A stretch of DNA of 64,000 nt. It comes from Flavivirga rizhaonensis. GTDB lineage: Bacteria; Bacteroidota; Bacteroidia; Flavobacteriales; Flavobacteriaceae. Numbering within the stretch: position 1 is the stretch's first letter; each line of letters opens with the position of its first letter. The notes below the pieces were generated by a model, which saw only the letters and a list, made by a program, of their open reading frames with translations, searched no databases and had not been told where the DNA came from. The translations under genes were made by a program, and so were the position numbers. This document shows, piece by piece, positions 18,424-25,996 of the stretch. The DNA is taken from assembly GCF_004791695.1 (NCBI RefSeq), contig NZ_SRSO01000007.1:1-64000 (forward strand), in the 5' to 3' direction.

Positions 18424-18975
18424 CTACAAATCATCTGTAAAGTGACGTCTACCTTTTTCTTTACTGAACTTTTCCTTATTGTACTTTGAAGAATCTCCTT
18501 TGGGAATTGATAATGATTGCCAGTTTTTACCCTTAACTAATTTCCCAAGAAAAACGATCTGTCCAGTATGGTAAGAGTAATGTGCTAACTGTCTGTTAAT
18601 AGCTTCTACAACTGTGTGTCCTTGATTTCGAATATAGATAATACGTTCTAGGTCGTTTTCAGATAATGGAGTAATAGCATCAAACAAACATTTCCAACCT
18701 TGATCCCAGGCTTTAGTAAGGTCATTTTTTGAAGTATAAGTATCTTCGAATTCCTGATCGCGATGCCTCCATTCTTTTTCACCATCTTCAGTTAAAAAAT
18801 TCGTCCATCTACTTAACATATTACCTACAATATGTTTTACAACTATGGCAATAGAATTAGAATCTTCCGTAAATTCTTTTTGGAGTTCTTCAAAGCTTAG
18901 TTGGTTAAATGTTTTATCTCCTAAACTTTTATAATATTCAAATTGTTTAATGATACTTTTTAAATAGCTTTCCAT
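18424..18975 (-). CDS. DUF1572/DinB-like four-helix protein
   Basis: 183 residues, all-helical by composition. The pattern SYLKSIIKQFEYYKSLGDKTFNQLSFEEL, the HIVGNMLSRWTNFLTEDGEK segment and the NRQLAHYSYHTGQIVFLGKL helix fit the DUF1572 branch of the DinB superfamily, whose members use three His residues to hold a metal. His residues in KHIVGN, AHYSYH and YHTGQ positions are present. Related proteins include bacillithiol transferases, but no substrate can be assigned here. It is monocistronic, cytoplasmic and faces the tandem repeats at its 3' end. Confidence 0.75.
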   Translation of the reverse strand: MESYLKSIIKQFEYYKSLGDKTFNQLSFEELQKEFTEDSNSIAIVVKHIVGNMLSRWTNFLTEDGEKEWRHRDQEFEDTYTSKNDLTKAWDQGWKCLFDAITPLSENDLERIIYIRNQGHTVVEAINRQLAHYSYHTGQIVFLGKLVKGKNWQSLSIPKGDSSKYNKEKFSKEKGRRHFTDDL

Positions 18976-19071
18976 TTTTTAAAAATAAAACTTCATTTTT
19001 AAATTCCAAATAGCAATTATAAATAAAAGCGAATTGGAATTTGGTAATTGTTATTTTGAATATTAAAAAGT

Positions 19072-19545
19072 TTATTCTTTTGGAATAAATTTTAAAGCAA
19101 CCCCGTTAATACAATGACGTTTTCCTGTAGTATCTCTGGGACCATCGTTAAAAACATGACCTAAGTGTCCGCCACATGTAGCACAATGTTCTTCGTCACG
19201 AGAATATCCCAATTTATTATCGGAACCAAAAGCTACATTACCTTTAATTTCTCTATCAAAACTAGGCCACCCTGAACCAGAATCAAATTTGTGTTCACTT
19301 TTAAATAAAGGTGTATCGCATGCTTCACAAACGTAAACCCCCTTTTTATAATTTTTATTAAGCGGACTAGTAAATGGGCGTTCAGTTCCTGCTTCTCTTA
19401 GAACATAATATGCCATTTCAGATAACTGTGCTTTCCATTCTGCATCAGTTTTAGAAACTTCAAAGGTTTTTTGTTCTGTTTTTTGAGCACTACTATTACA
19501 ACTAAATAGTGTTATTGCAAAACAGAATATAATCAGCTTTTTCAT
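19072..19545 (-). CDS. msrB: peptide-methionine (R)-S-oxide reductase, lipoprotein form
   Basis: The start is taken at 19545 (MKKLIIFCFAITLFSC), giving 157 residues. A longer frame starts at 19593 but would bury the lipoprotein signal. The lipobox Cys is near residue 16, so the enzyme should be an exported lipoprotein. MsrB repairs the R epimer of methionine sulfoxide. Both zinc CxxC pairs (CEACDTPLF and CATCGGHLGHVF), the SGSGWPSFD substrate segment and the catalytic Cys in RHCINGVALKF are present. The exported location suggests repair of periplasmic proteins after oxidative stress. No msrA is adjacent. Confidence 0.92.
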   Translation of the reverse strand: MKKLIIFCFAITLFSCNSSAQKTEQKTFEVSKTDAEWKAQLSEMAYYVLREAGTERPFTSPLNKNYKKGVYVCEACDTPLFKSEHKFDSGSGWPSFDREIKGNVAFGSDNKLGYSRDEEHCATCGGHLGHVFNDGPRDTTGKRHCINGVALKFIPKE

Positions 19546-19703
19546 AAGGTTTAAGTTTTTTAATATGTCGGATATATTAAAGAGACATAACACCTTTTGT
19601 TTGAATATTTTTGTTCTATTAATGTGACTAATAAAAATATGCTGTGTCTAAAAATATATAATACTCCGAATTTTGTATTTTTATAGAAAATTATAAACCT
19701 TAT

Positions 19704-20525
19704 ATGATGAAATTAAAAAAGGCACTTTTAGTATTTGGTATAATCGTATTCATATTATCATGTGCTACGAATCCATTTACAGGTAAAAAGACAATGGCTT
19801 TAGTACCGAACTCTCAATTATTTCCAACAGCCTTTGCTCAATATAATCAGTTCTTAAACGACAATAAAGTTGTTAAAGGAACAAAAGACGCTGCTATGAT
19901 TACAAGAGTAGGACAGCGTATAGCTGTAGCTGCAGAACGTTGGTTAAATGCTAATGGACATCATGGGTATTTAAACGATTATAAATGGGAATATAATTTG
20001 GTTGAAGACAATACGGTTAATGCTTGGTGTATGCCTGGCGGAAAAATAGTATTTTATACCGGTATTTTACCCATTGCAAAAGGAGAAGCTGGAGTGGCAG
20101 CTATTATGGGGCACGAAGTAGCACATGCATTGGCAAATCATGGACAACAACGTATGAGCGCAGCTTATGTACAGCAAGGTTTAGCTGTAGCAGGAAATAT
20201 AGCCATTAAAGATGAAAAATCTAGAAATGCATTTAATCAATACTATGGTGTTGGATCGCAGGTAGGAGTGATGCTGCCTTTTAGTAGAAGTCATGAAACT
20301 GAAGCTGATAAAATTGGATTATACTTAATGGCAATTGCTGGTTATAACCCAGATGAAGCGTCAGAATTATGGAAGCGTATGAAGGCTAATAGTGGCGGTA
20401 AAGCACCACCGGAAATCTTAAGCACACACCCATCAAATGATTCTCGTATTGCAAACCTAAAAGCATTAGCTCCAACAGCTAAAGCAGAGGCTAAAAAGTT
20501 TGGGGTTACTACGTTTAGAAAATAA
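19704..20525 (+). CDS. M48-family zinc metallopeptidase, lipoprotein
   Basis: 273 residues. A signal peptide ends at a lipobox (FILSCATNPFTGKK), so it is probably a membrane-anchored periplasmic protein. The metal site HExxH is at H137-E138-xx-H141 (GHEVAHALANH), with the downstream Glu in the SHETEADKIGL motif that completes M48 zinc binding. The NAWCMPGGKIVFYTGIL strand-loop precedes it. This is the LoiP/BepA-like group that degrades misfolded envelope proteins. It is followed by a hairpin with a T-run at 20619 and is divergent from msrB. Confidence 0.9.
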   Translation: MMKLKKALLVFGIIVFILSCATNPFTGKKTMALVPNSQLFPTAFAQYNQFLNDNKVVKGTKDAAMITRVGQRIAVAAERWLNANGHHGYLNDYKWEYNLVEDNTVNAWCMPGGKIVFYTGILPIAKGEAGVAAIMGHEVAHALANHGQQRMSAAYVQQGLAVAGNIAIKDEKSRNAFNQYYGVGSQVGVMLPFSRSHETEADKIGLYLMAIAGYNPDEASELWKRMKANSGGKAPPEILSTHPSNDSRIANLKALAPTAKAEAKKFGVTTFRK

Positions 20526-20618
20526 TTTTTGTAATAACTAGTAATCATTTTAATTGATTATTACTACTTGTTATTGCTGATTTCTTAACATAAATAAAAA
20601 TATTTGATTATTTTAGTG

Positions 20619-20645
20619 AGCTGCTCATATAAGGGCAGCTTTTTT
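20619..20645 (+). terminator. terminator-like hairpin after the M48 gene
   Basis: AGCTGC (20619-20624) pairs with GCAGCT (20635-20640) and is followed by five T. It lies about 95 bp after the M48 stop codon. Confidence 0.6.
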
Positions 20646-20750
20646 ATTAAAACAGGAAAAGAAGATTTTCTTGTTTTAATAATCCTAACAAAGGTTGGGA
20701 TCTCGCGATTTAAGAGATAAAAGGGTTATTTATTATATCTAAATATTTAT

Positions 20751-22136
20751 ATGGAGCAACTTAAAAAAGGGAGTAAAAAACTCTTAAACGCTTGGGCGTT
20801 TTATGATTGGGCAAATTCAGTTTATACATTAACAATAACATCATCTATTTTTCCAATATTTTATTCGGCATTGTTTCTTTCAGAAATAAAAACCATTTCA
20901 GCTTTTGGGTTTGAATTTAAAAGTACAGCTCTTATTACGTTTGTTACCGCTTTCACTTTTTTAGTGGTTGCTTTTATGTCTCCAATTTTATCTGGTATTG
21001 CCGATTATATTGGAAATAAAAAGAATTTTTTAAAATTCTTTTGCTATGTCGGAAGTGCAGGTTGTATAGGATTGTATTGGTTTGATTTAGAGCATATTCA
21101 CTTAAGTTTGCTATTTTATTTTATGGGTTTAATAGGGTATTGGGGGAGCTTGGTTTTTTATAATTCATATTTGCCAGATATAGCCTTTCCAGAACAGCAG
21201 GATAGTATTAGTGCGAAAGGCTTTTCTATGGGATACTTGGGGAGTGTTCTTTTGTTGATTTTAAACTTGTTGATGGTGATGTTTCCTCAGTGGTTTGGTT
21301 TTGATATTAGTATATCCGAATCTATAAGAAACACAGGTTCTGAGTTAGAAATCAATGAAGCTTTAAAAGTGGCAAAAGATACGGCTTCTATTGAAGCTAT
21401 GAAAATATCATTCATTACGGTAGGTGTTTGGTGGGCACTATTCAGTCAGTATTCGTTTTACCACTTACCAAAGGGTGCTTCATCAGGACATAAAGTAACA
21501 AAAGCTATTGTCTTTAATGGTTTAAAGGAACTAAGACAGGTGTGGAAACAACTAAAATCAGATTTAAGATTAAAACGCTATTTATACGCTTTTTTTGTGT
21601 TTAGCATGGCAGTACAAACCATCATGTTAGTTGCTGCTTATTTTGGAGAAGAGGAAATAGCGTGGGGAAGTGCTTCAGATAAAACTATGGGATTAATAGG
21701 AAGCATTTTAATTATTCAATTAGTTGCTGTACTTGGTGCTTTTTTAACATCAAGAGCTTCTTCAAAATATGGAAATATTAAGACTTTAGTTGCTATTAAT
21801 TTTATTTGGATGGCATTATGTTTTTATGCCTATTTTATGGAAACACCTTCACAATTCTATATTGCAGCATCTATTGTTGGTTTAGTAATGGGAGGCATTC
21901 AATCTTTAGCACGGTCTACGTATTCAAAATTTTTACCAGAAACAGAGGATACAACATCTTATTTTAGTTTTTATGATGTTGCAGAAAAAATAGGAATTGT
22001 AATTGGTATGGGAATCTTTGCAACCATAGATCAGATAACCGGAAGTATGAGAAATGCGATTCTATTTTTATTTATTTTCTTTTTAGCAGGTATTATCATG
22101 CTTTTTAGAGTGCCTAAATTATCAAAAATAGATTAA
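20751..22136 (+). CDS. MFS transporter, UMF1/Atg22-like family
   Basis: 461 residues with about 12 hydrophobic helices. The N-terminal LLNAWAFYDWANSVYTLTITSSIFPIFY is the DWANS signature of UMF1/Atg22-like major facilitator proteins, and a second hallmark GGIQSLARSTYSKFLPE lies near residue 385. Eukaryotic Atg22 exports amino acids from the vacuole; the bacterial substrate is unknown. The protein is located in the cytoplasmic membrane. The gene is monocistronic and its 3' end faces palindromic element copy 3 and the GIN-domain gene. Confidence 0.85.
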   Translation: MEQLKKGSKKLLNAWAFYDWANSVYTLTITSSIFPIFYSALFLSEIKTISAFGFEFKSTALITFVTAFTFLVVAFMSPILSGIADYIGNKKNFLKFFCYVGSAGCIGLYWFDLEHIHLSLLFYFMGLIGYWGSLVFYNSYLPDIAFPEQQDSISAKGFSMGYLGSVLLLILNLLMVMFPQWFGFDISISESIRNTGSELEINEALKVAKDTASIEAMKISFITVGVWWALFSQYSFYHLPKGASSGHKVTKAIVFNGLKELRQVWKQLKSDLRLKRYLYAFFVFSMAVQTIMLVAAYFGEEEIAWGSASDKTMGLIGSILIIQLVAVLGAFLTSRASSKYGNIKTLVAINFIWMALCFYAYFMETPSQFYIAASIVGLVMGGIQSLARSTYSKFLPETEDTTSYFSFYDVAEKIGIVIGMGIFATIDQITGSMRNAILFLFIFFLAGIIMLFRVPKLSKID

Positions 22137-22140
22137 ACGA

Positions 22141-22271
22141 AAAATGCAGTCTAAAAAGTGATATATTTTATTCTGAGGAGTACTAAAAGTGTGACGTAAG
22201 AATTTTTTAGATTAAATAGATTGCCACAGTTGTTCCTTCTTCGCAATGACACTTTTTAGACAGCGCTTTTT
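22141..22271. repeat. palindromic intergenic element, copy 3 (diverged)
   Basis: About 131 bp. The right arm CACTTTTTAGACAGCGCTTTTT (ending 22271-22272) keeps the family sequence, while the left arm AAAATGCAGTCTAAAAAGTG (22141-22160) has changes and a short deletion. The interior differs from the other copies. It starts 4 bp after the MFS stop and sits between two convergent genes, as the other three copies do. Confidence 0.75.
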
Positions 22272-22297
22272 GTTGATTGATGAAGATCGTCTAGTTG

Positions 22298-23029
22298 TTA
22301 ATTATTAGAAATACTTCCAGAGCCTGCTACTTTGCTGTCTACTACAGGATCTCCTTTGTAAACAATATCTCCAGACCCAGATACCCTAGCTTTTAAGGTT
22401 TTGTTGCTAACAACTTTTGCATCACCAGAACCGGCAACAGAAACGTCTGTGTTATTTGCTTGTAAATCGAACCCATGAAAATCACCGGATCCAGCCACTT
22501 TAGCTACTAAATTATTAGCGTTTCCTTTAAGCTTGAGATCTCCAGAACCTGCTATGGAGGCTTTAGCAGATGTTGCTTTAATGTCAAGGCTAACATCGCC
22601 GGAGCCCGCTAATGATATATCTAAGTTGTTAGCTGTTATTGTGTCTTCATTCCATAAATCGCCAGAACCAGCAAGAGAGACATTACTTATATCTTTAACA
22701 GGAATAGTAATTTTTATAGTTTTTGTCATGCTGGATTTTAGATTTATTCCTTTTTTTGTTTTTACTATTAAATTTTTGTTTTTAACTTCAGTAATAATGT
22801 AGTCCAGCAAATTTTCTTCTCCTTTAATTTTAATGTTTCCCTCTGTGCCATTTACAATAACGAAATCCATATTTCCGGCACATTTTACACCATCATATTC
22901 TGGGGTCGTTCGGGTTATGGTTTTCATAGTACCATTTCCTCTTATTGATTTCCATTGAGCATAAGATGTAGATGCTAAAAGTAAGGTCGCTATAACTAAG
23001 ACTGTTTGTTTTTTGATTAATGTTCTCAT
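22298..23029 (-). CDS. GIN-domain (DUF2807) secreted protein
   Basis: Start chosen at 23029 (MRTLIKKQTVLVIATLLLASTSYAQ, a clean signal peptide), giving 243 residues; a longer frame from 23077 would overlap the upstream gene. After the signal peptide come GNGTMKTITRTTPEYDGVKCAGNMDFVI and then six or seven repeats of an AGSGD turn (LAGSGD, IAGSGD, VAGSGD, VSGSGD), the hallmark of the DUF2807 right-handed beta-solenoid. These are envelope proteins of unknown function, often co-encoded with ECF sigma and anti-sigma genes, as here. It is the last gene of the operon. Confidence 0.88.
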   Translation of the reverse strand: MRTLIKKQTVLVIATLLLASTSYAQWKSIRGNGTMKTITRTTPEYDGVKCAGNMDFVIVNGTEGNIKIKGEENLLDYIITEVKNKNLIVKTKKGINLKSSMTKTIKITIPVKDISNVSLAGSGDLWNEDTITANNLDISLAGSGDVSLDIKATSAKASIAGSGDLKLKGNANNLVAKVAGSGDFHGFDLQANNTDVSVAGSGDAKVVSNKTLKARVSGSGDIVYKGDPVVDSKVAGSGSISNN

Positions 23030-23054
23030 GTGTTTAAGGTTTATTATTGATGAA

Positions 23055-24143
23055 TTAATTTTTGTAAAGAGATACACTTCCGTACTCAGATTCTATATTA
23101 ATAGTATTACTTGAGTTTTTACTACCATAATAGCCTATATAAAGTTTATCTGTAGACTCTATAATTTTCTTTGTGAATTCCAGTCCGTCGGTGTTTAATG
23201 ATCCATATTCTAGATCAATATTAAAATTAAAATGATATGCAGGAACGTAACCAATTTTTATACCAACATAATCAGATTTTATAGTCACACTACCAGCATT
23301 TTCATTCATCCTTTTTATTTTTATGGAACCATAATCTGCTTTAATAATTATGTTTTTATATACATCACCTATAATAGTTGTTAAATAGTCGCCATTTCCA
23401 ATAATATTGTTTGCTTTGTCAATACTTATGTTGCCATAGTCACAATTATAATTAACGTCTTCGGCTATTTCGATTTTAGAGTTTGTGTAGTCTGCATTAA
23501 TATCTAGTTTATTTGCTTTAGACACAGTGAAACCACTATAATCGGCATTTATTTTTCCGCTTTTTATATATTCAAAGTAGCAGTTTTTCGTGTAATCAAA
23601 ATTAATACTATTGTTATCGGACATTAGTTCTTTGGTAGTGATTTTACCATAGTCACAATTTATTTCTGCATGACCTTCAAGCTTATCAACATTAATACTT
23701 CCGTAGTCGTTATTTAAATCTATATTGTTTGTGATTGGAATTTTAACAATGTAATTGATTTTCATATTGACTTTATTATTCCTTGTCCAATTCCACCAAG
23801 AGTTTGATCTTCTTTCCCCAAATCTTGTTTCTGCAGAAATATTAGAAGAAGAAGCTTCAAAATGAATAGTTATATCATCTAGTTTTTCTTGAACTTTTTC
23901 TTCGTCATTACCTGTGGTAGTAATTGTAATTTCAAAAACCACCCTATTTTCGTTCCAAGTAATAATATCTATATTCCCATAGCTATTATCTACACTTAGC
24001 GAGGCATTCGATGCGACTGAGTATTCCTTGTTAATTGTTTTCTTTTTTGTGTATTTACCTTTGGCTTCTGTTGATGAGGCAGTAGCTAAAAGCGGTAATA
24101 TTAGAAATAATATTAGTGTTTTATATGGTAGTGCTCGTTTCAT
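23055..24143 (-). CDS. secreted DUF4097-like beta-solenoid protein
   Basis: 362 residues. A signal peptide (about 1-27) is followed by a short mature N terminus and a repetitive beta-strand region where YGSI, DYGNI and ADY turns recur every 18-22 residues (NDYGSINVDKLEGHAEINCDYGKITTKEL and similar). This fits the adhesin-like DUF4097/GIN-type solenoids. It lies 25 bp upstream of the GIN gene and 65 bp downstream of the regulator at 24209, so it is a probable target of that system as well as its neighbour. The cellular role is unknown. Confidence 0.75.
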   Translation of the reverse strand: MKRALPYKTLILFLILPLLATASSTEAKGKYTKKKTINKEYSVASNASLSVDNSYGNIDIITWNENRVVFEITITTTGNDEEKVQEKLDDITIHFEASSSNISAETRFGERRSNSWWNWTRNNKVNMKINYIVKIPITNNIDLNNDYGSINVDKLEGHAEINCDYGKITTKELMSDNNSINFDYTKNCYFEYIKSGKINADYSGFTVSKANKLDINADYTNSKIEIAEDVNYNCDYGNISIDKANNIIGNGDYLTTIIGDVYKNIIIKADYGSIKIKRMNENAGSVTIKSDYVGIKIGYVPAYHFNFNIDLEYGSLNTDGLEFTKKIIESTDKLYIGYYGSKNSSNTINIESEYGSVSLYKN

Positions 24144-24208
24144 GTGATCGATTTTAATTGTTTTTTAATTGGCACATGTAATATCTTAAATGAATCATTT
24201 TCGGATTA

Positions 24209-24778
24209 TTAAATATTGATATTAGGCATTTCATGTGATCGATTATTTAATTGCTTTATTTTTTCAATTTGCTCTAAAGCATTTTGTAATATGTCTATTC
24301 TATTTTGAAAGTTGGAGATCATAGCATAGATAACCCTACGATCATCTCCACTTACAGTTAAATCTATTTTTAAAGATTCATAATCTTTTTCCAATACTTT
24401 TATACGTGCCATAGTATCTTGAATTAACGCTTGAGCTTTAGGTGAATTTTCATTCTTGATTTTGCTTAATTCTTCGGCTATTGTAGATGTGAAAAAGTCT
24501 TCTGTTTCTGCCATTTTAGGCGATACACTGGCTAATTCCCTATAATTTGTCTCTTGTTGAGAACCTATAAAAAGTGTAATTAATAATATAACAGAAGCGG
24601 CTACACCAATTAATGGTTTCCATAAACGACGCCTTTGTTTACCAACTTTAATTGATTGTAGCCCGCTTTGCTTATTTAATTTGTGTAAGAAACGTTCTGT
24701 ATGATTTGATTCAGGTGTTTCTATATCGAAATCATTTTCATGTTCTTTAAACAGTTGATCTATACTCTTTTTACTCAT
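24209..24778 (-). CDS. single-pass membrane regulator, putative anti-sigma factor
   Basis: 189 residues. The soluble N-terminal part (about 1-50, with ETPESNHTERFLHKLNKQ) is followed by one transmembrane helix (about 52-68: LIGVAASVILLITLFIGS) and a periplasmic helical part (about 75-185). This is the layout of flavobacterial anti-sigma-like proteins encoded after an ECF sigma factor. Its start overlaps the sigma gene by 8 bp, so the two are translationally coupled. No classical zinc anti-sigma motif is visible, so the anti-sigma role is inferred from topology and position. Confidence 0.7.
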   Translation of the reverse strand: MSKKSIDQLFKEHENDFDIETPESNHTERFLHKLNKQSGLQSIKVGKQRRRLWKPLIGVAASVILLITLFIGSQQETNYRELASVSPKMAETEDFFTSTIAEELSKIKNENSPKAQALIQDTMARIKVLEKDYESLKIDLTVSGDDRRVIYAMISNFQNRIDILQNALEQIEKIKQLNNRSHEMPNINI

Positions 24779-25331
24779 AAACCATTTGTAATTTTGTTCT
24801 TAAGCTTTCTTTGGCTCTAGAAATAGTTGTTCTGCAATTAGCATTTGTAATATTTAAAATATCACTGATTTCATCATAATCGTAACCTTCAATTAAATTT
24901 AAGGTTAAAGCAATTCTATAATTGTCTTTTAACAATTTCATTGTGTTTAAGATTTGCTTTACTTTTATATTTGCAAACTCGTAATTGCTATCTATGCCAT
25001 TATTGTCATCTTCTATCTTATGTAACATATCATCTAAAGGAACTTCTTTGTTTTTACTATTCTTTTTGTAATGATAAATACTATTATTTATAACAATTCG
25101 TTTTAACCACGCTCCAAATATTTTTGATTCTTTAAGGCTATTTAATTTTGTAAAAGCCATTAAAAATGAATCTTGCATAATATCCTCTGCTTCAAAACTA
25201 TCTTTTACAATTCTAAAAGAAGCATTGTACATGGCTTTATAATATCTGTTATATATTTCCAATTGTGCAGATTGGTTTCCAGATTTACAAAGCTCAACAA
25301 GCTGTTCGATATTTAATTTAGTTGGCGTCAA
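24771..25331 (-). CDS. ECF-type RNA polymerase sigma factor
   Basis: 186 residues. Region 2 (about 22-90: YNRYYKAMYNASFRIVKDSFEAEDIMQDSFLMAFTKL) and region 4 (about 125-182: LTLNLIEGYDYDEISDILNITNANCRTTISRAKESLRTKL) match sigma-70 family group 4. It is the first gene of a four-gene operon with the membrane regulator and two secreted solenoid proteins, suggesting an envelope-responsive unit. The upstream 25340-25460 stretch holds no obvious housekeeping -7 element, so it may be self-controlled. Confidence 0.9.
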   Translation of the reverse strand: MTPTKLNIEQLVELCKSGNQSAQLEIYNRYYKAMYNASFRIVKDSFEAEDIMQDSFLMAFTKLNSLKESKIFGAWLKRIVINNSIYHYKKNSKNKEVPLDDMLHKIEDDNNGIDSNYEFANIKVKQILNTMKLLKDNYRIALTLNLIEGYDYDEISDILNITNANCRTTISRAKESLRTKLQMVYE

Positions 25332-25460
25332 AAAAACAATTTGTTATAGTATAGAGAGGTATTATTTTCTTTTGTTACAGTTTCACAAAAAAAATCCTAA
25401 ATTCAGTTAAGAATATAGGATTTTAATATGGAACTCATCTAGGCTTTTTCTATTTCCTAA

Positions 25461-25736
25461 AAAACGGCTAAAATTCGCCCATATTTTATTACGCTTAAGG
25501 AGCATACTCGTAAAATAGGAAACCAATTTGTAAGAGACATTCTTTCTTTAAATGAAGTCATTGAGTGTTATAATATTTCTGGTGATTATGATTTTTTATT
25601 GAAGGTTTTGGTTAAAGACATGAAGGCTTATCAGAATTTTGTTTTGAACCATTTAGGAGAACTTAAAAACATAGGGAGCGCTCACAGTACTTTTGTGATG
25701 GGAGAAATTAAAAATACTTATATGGTTCCTATTTAA
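25461..25736 (+). pseudogene. Lrp/AsnC-family regulator remnant (C-terminal half only)
   Basis: An open frame without a usable start runs from a stop at 25458 to a TAA at 25734-25736. It encodes about 91 residues, including EHTRKIGNQFVRDILSLNEV, IECYNISGDYDFLLKVLVKD and KNIGSAHSTFVMGEIKNT. This is the ligand-binding RAM domain of an Lrp/AsnC regulator, with the family SGDYD turn intact. The N-terminal helix-turn-helix half (about 70 residues) is missing and the first residues are unlike the family. It is most likely a 5'-truncated pseudogene. The reading frame itself carries no internal stop, so the truncation may be recent. Confidence 0.75.
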
Positions 25737-25858
25737 TTCAATTTGTTATATGGACTATTAGTTATTTTATCGAGGAGAAGGAGGAGTCTCATGATTAATG
25801 AGGTTGCTTTATGTGATGTCGTAGAAATCGAAATGATTCAAAATACAAATGGATCTCG

Positions 25859-25888
25859 ATGTTATGTCGATGATAAGAGACATAACAT
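25859..25888. repeat. perfect 10-bp inverted repeat
   Basis: ATGTTATGTC (25859-25868) and GACATAACAT (25879-25888) are exact complements across a 10-bp spacer. No T-run follows. It lies in the 260-bp stretch between the Lrp remnant and the clpC terminator, inside an unsupported 41-codon frame. Confidence 0.5.
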
Positions 25889-25951
25889 GATACTTTTTAA
25901 TAGAAATAACAACTGAATTTATGTGATAAATCGCGTTAATTTAAGAGCAAA

Positions 25952-25979
25952 AAAAACTCGGAAATATTTCCGAGTTTTT
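25952..25979. terminator. bidirectional terminator downstream of clpC
   Basis: A perfect 28-bp palindrome with half-site AAAAACTCGGAAAT (25952-25965) carries A-runs and T-runs on both sides. It lies 17 bp past the clpC stop codon and would end leftward clpC transcripts. Confidence 0.85.
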
Positions 25980-25996
25980 AATTTTTAATGGTTACT

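Noticed and set aside
25791..25916. Small protein gene of 41 codons
   Set aside because: Purine-rich sequence precedes the ATG, but there is no recognisable protein and the frame contains an exact inverted repeat, so the evidence is too weak.
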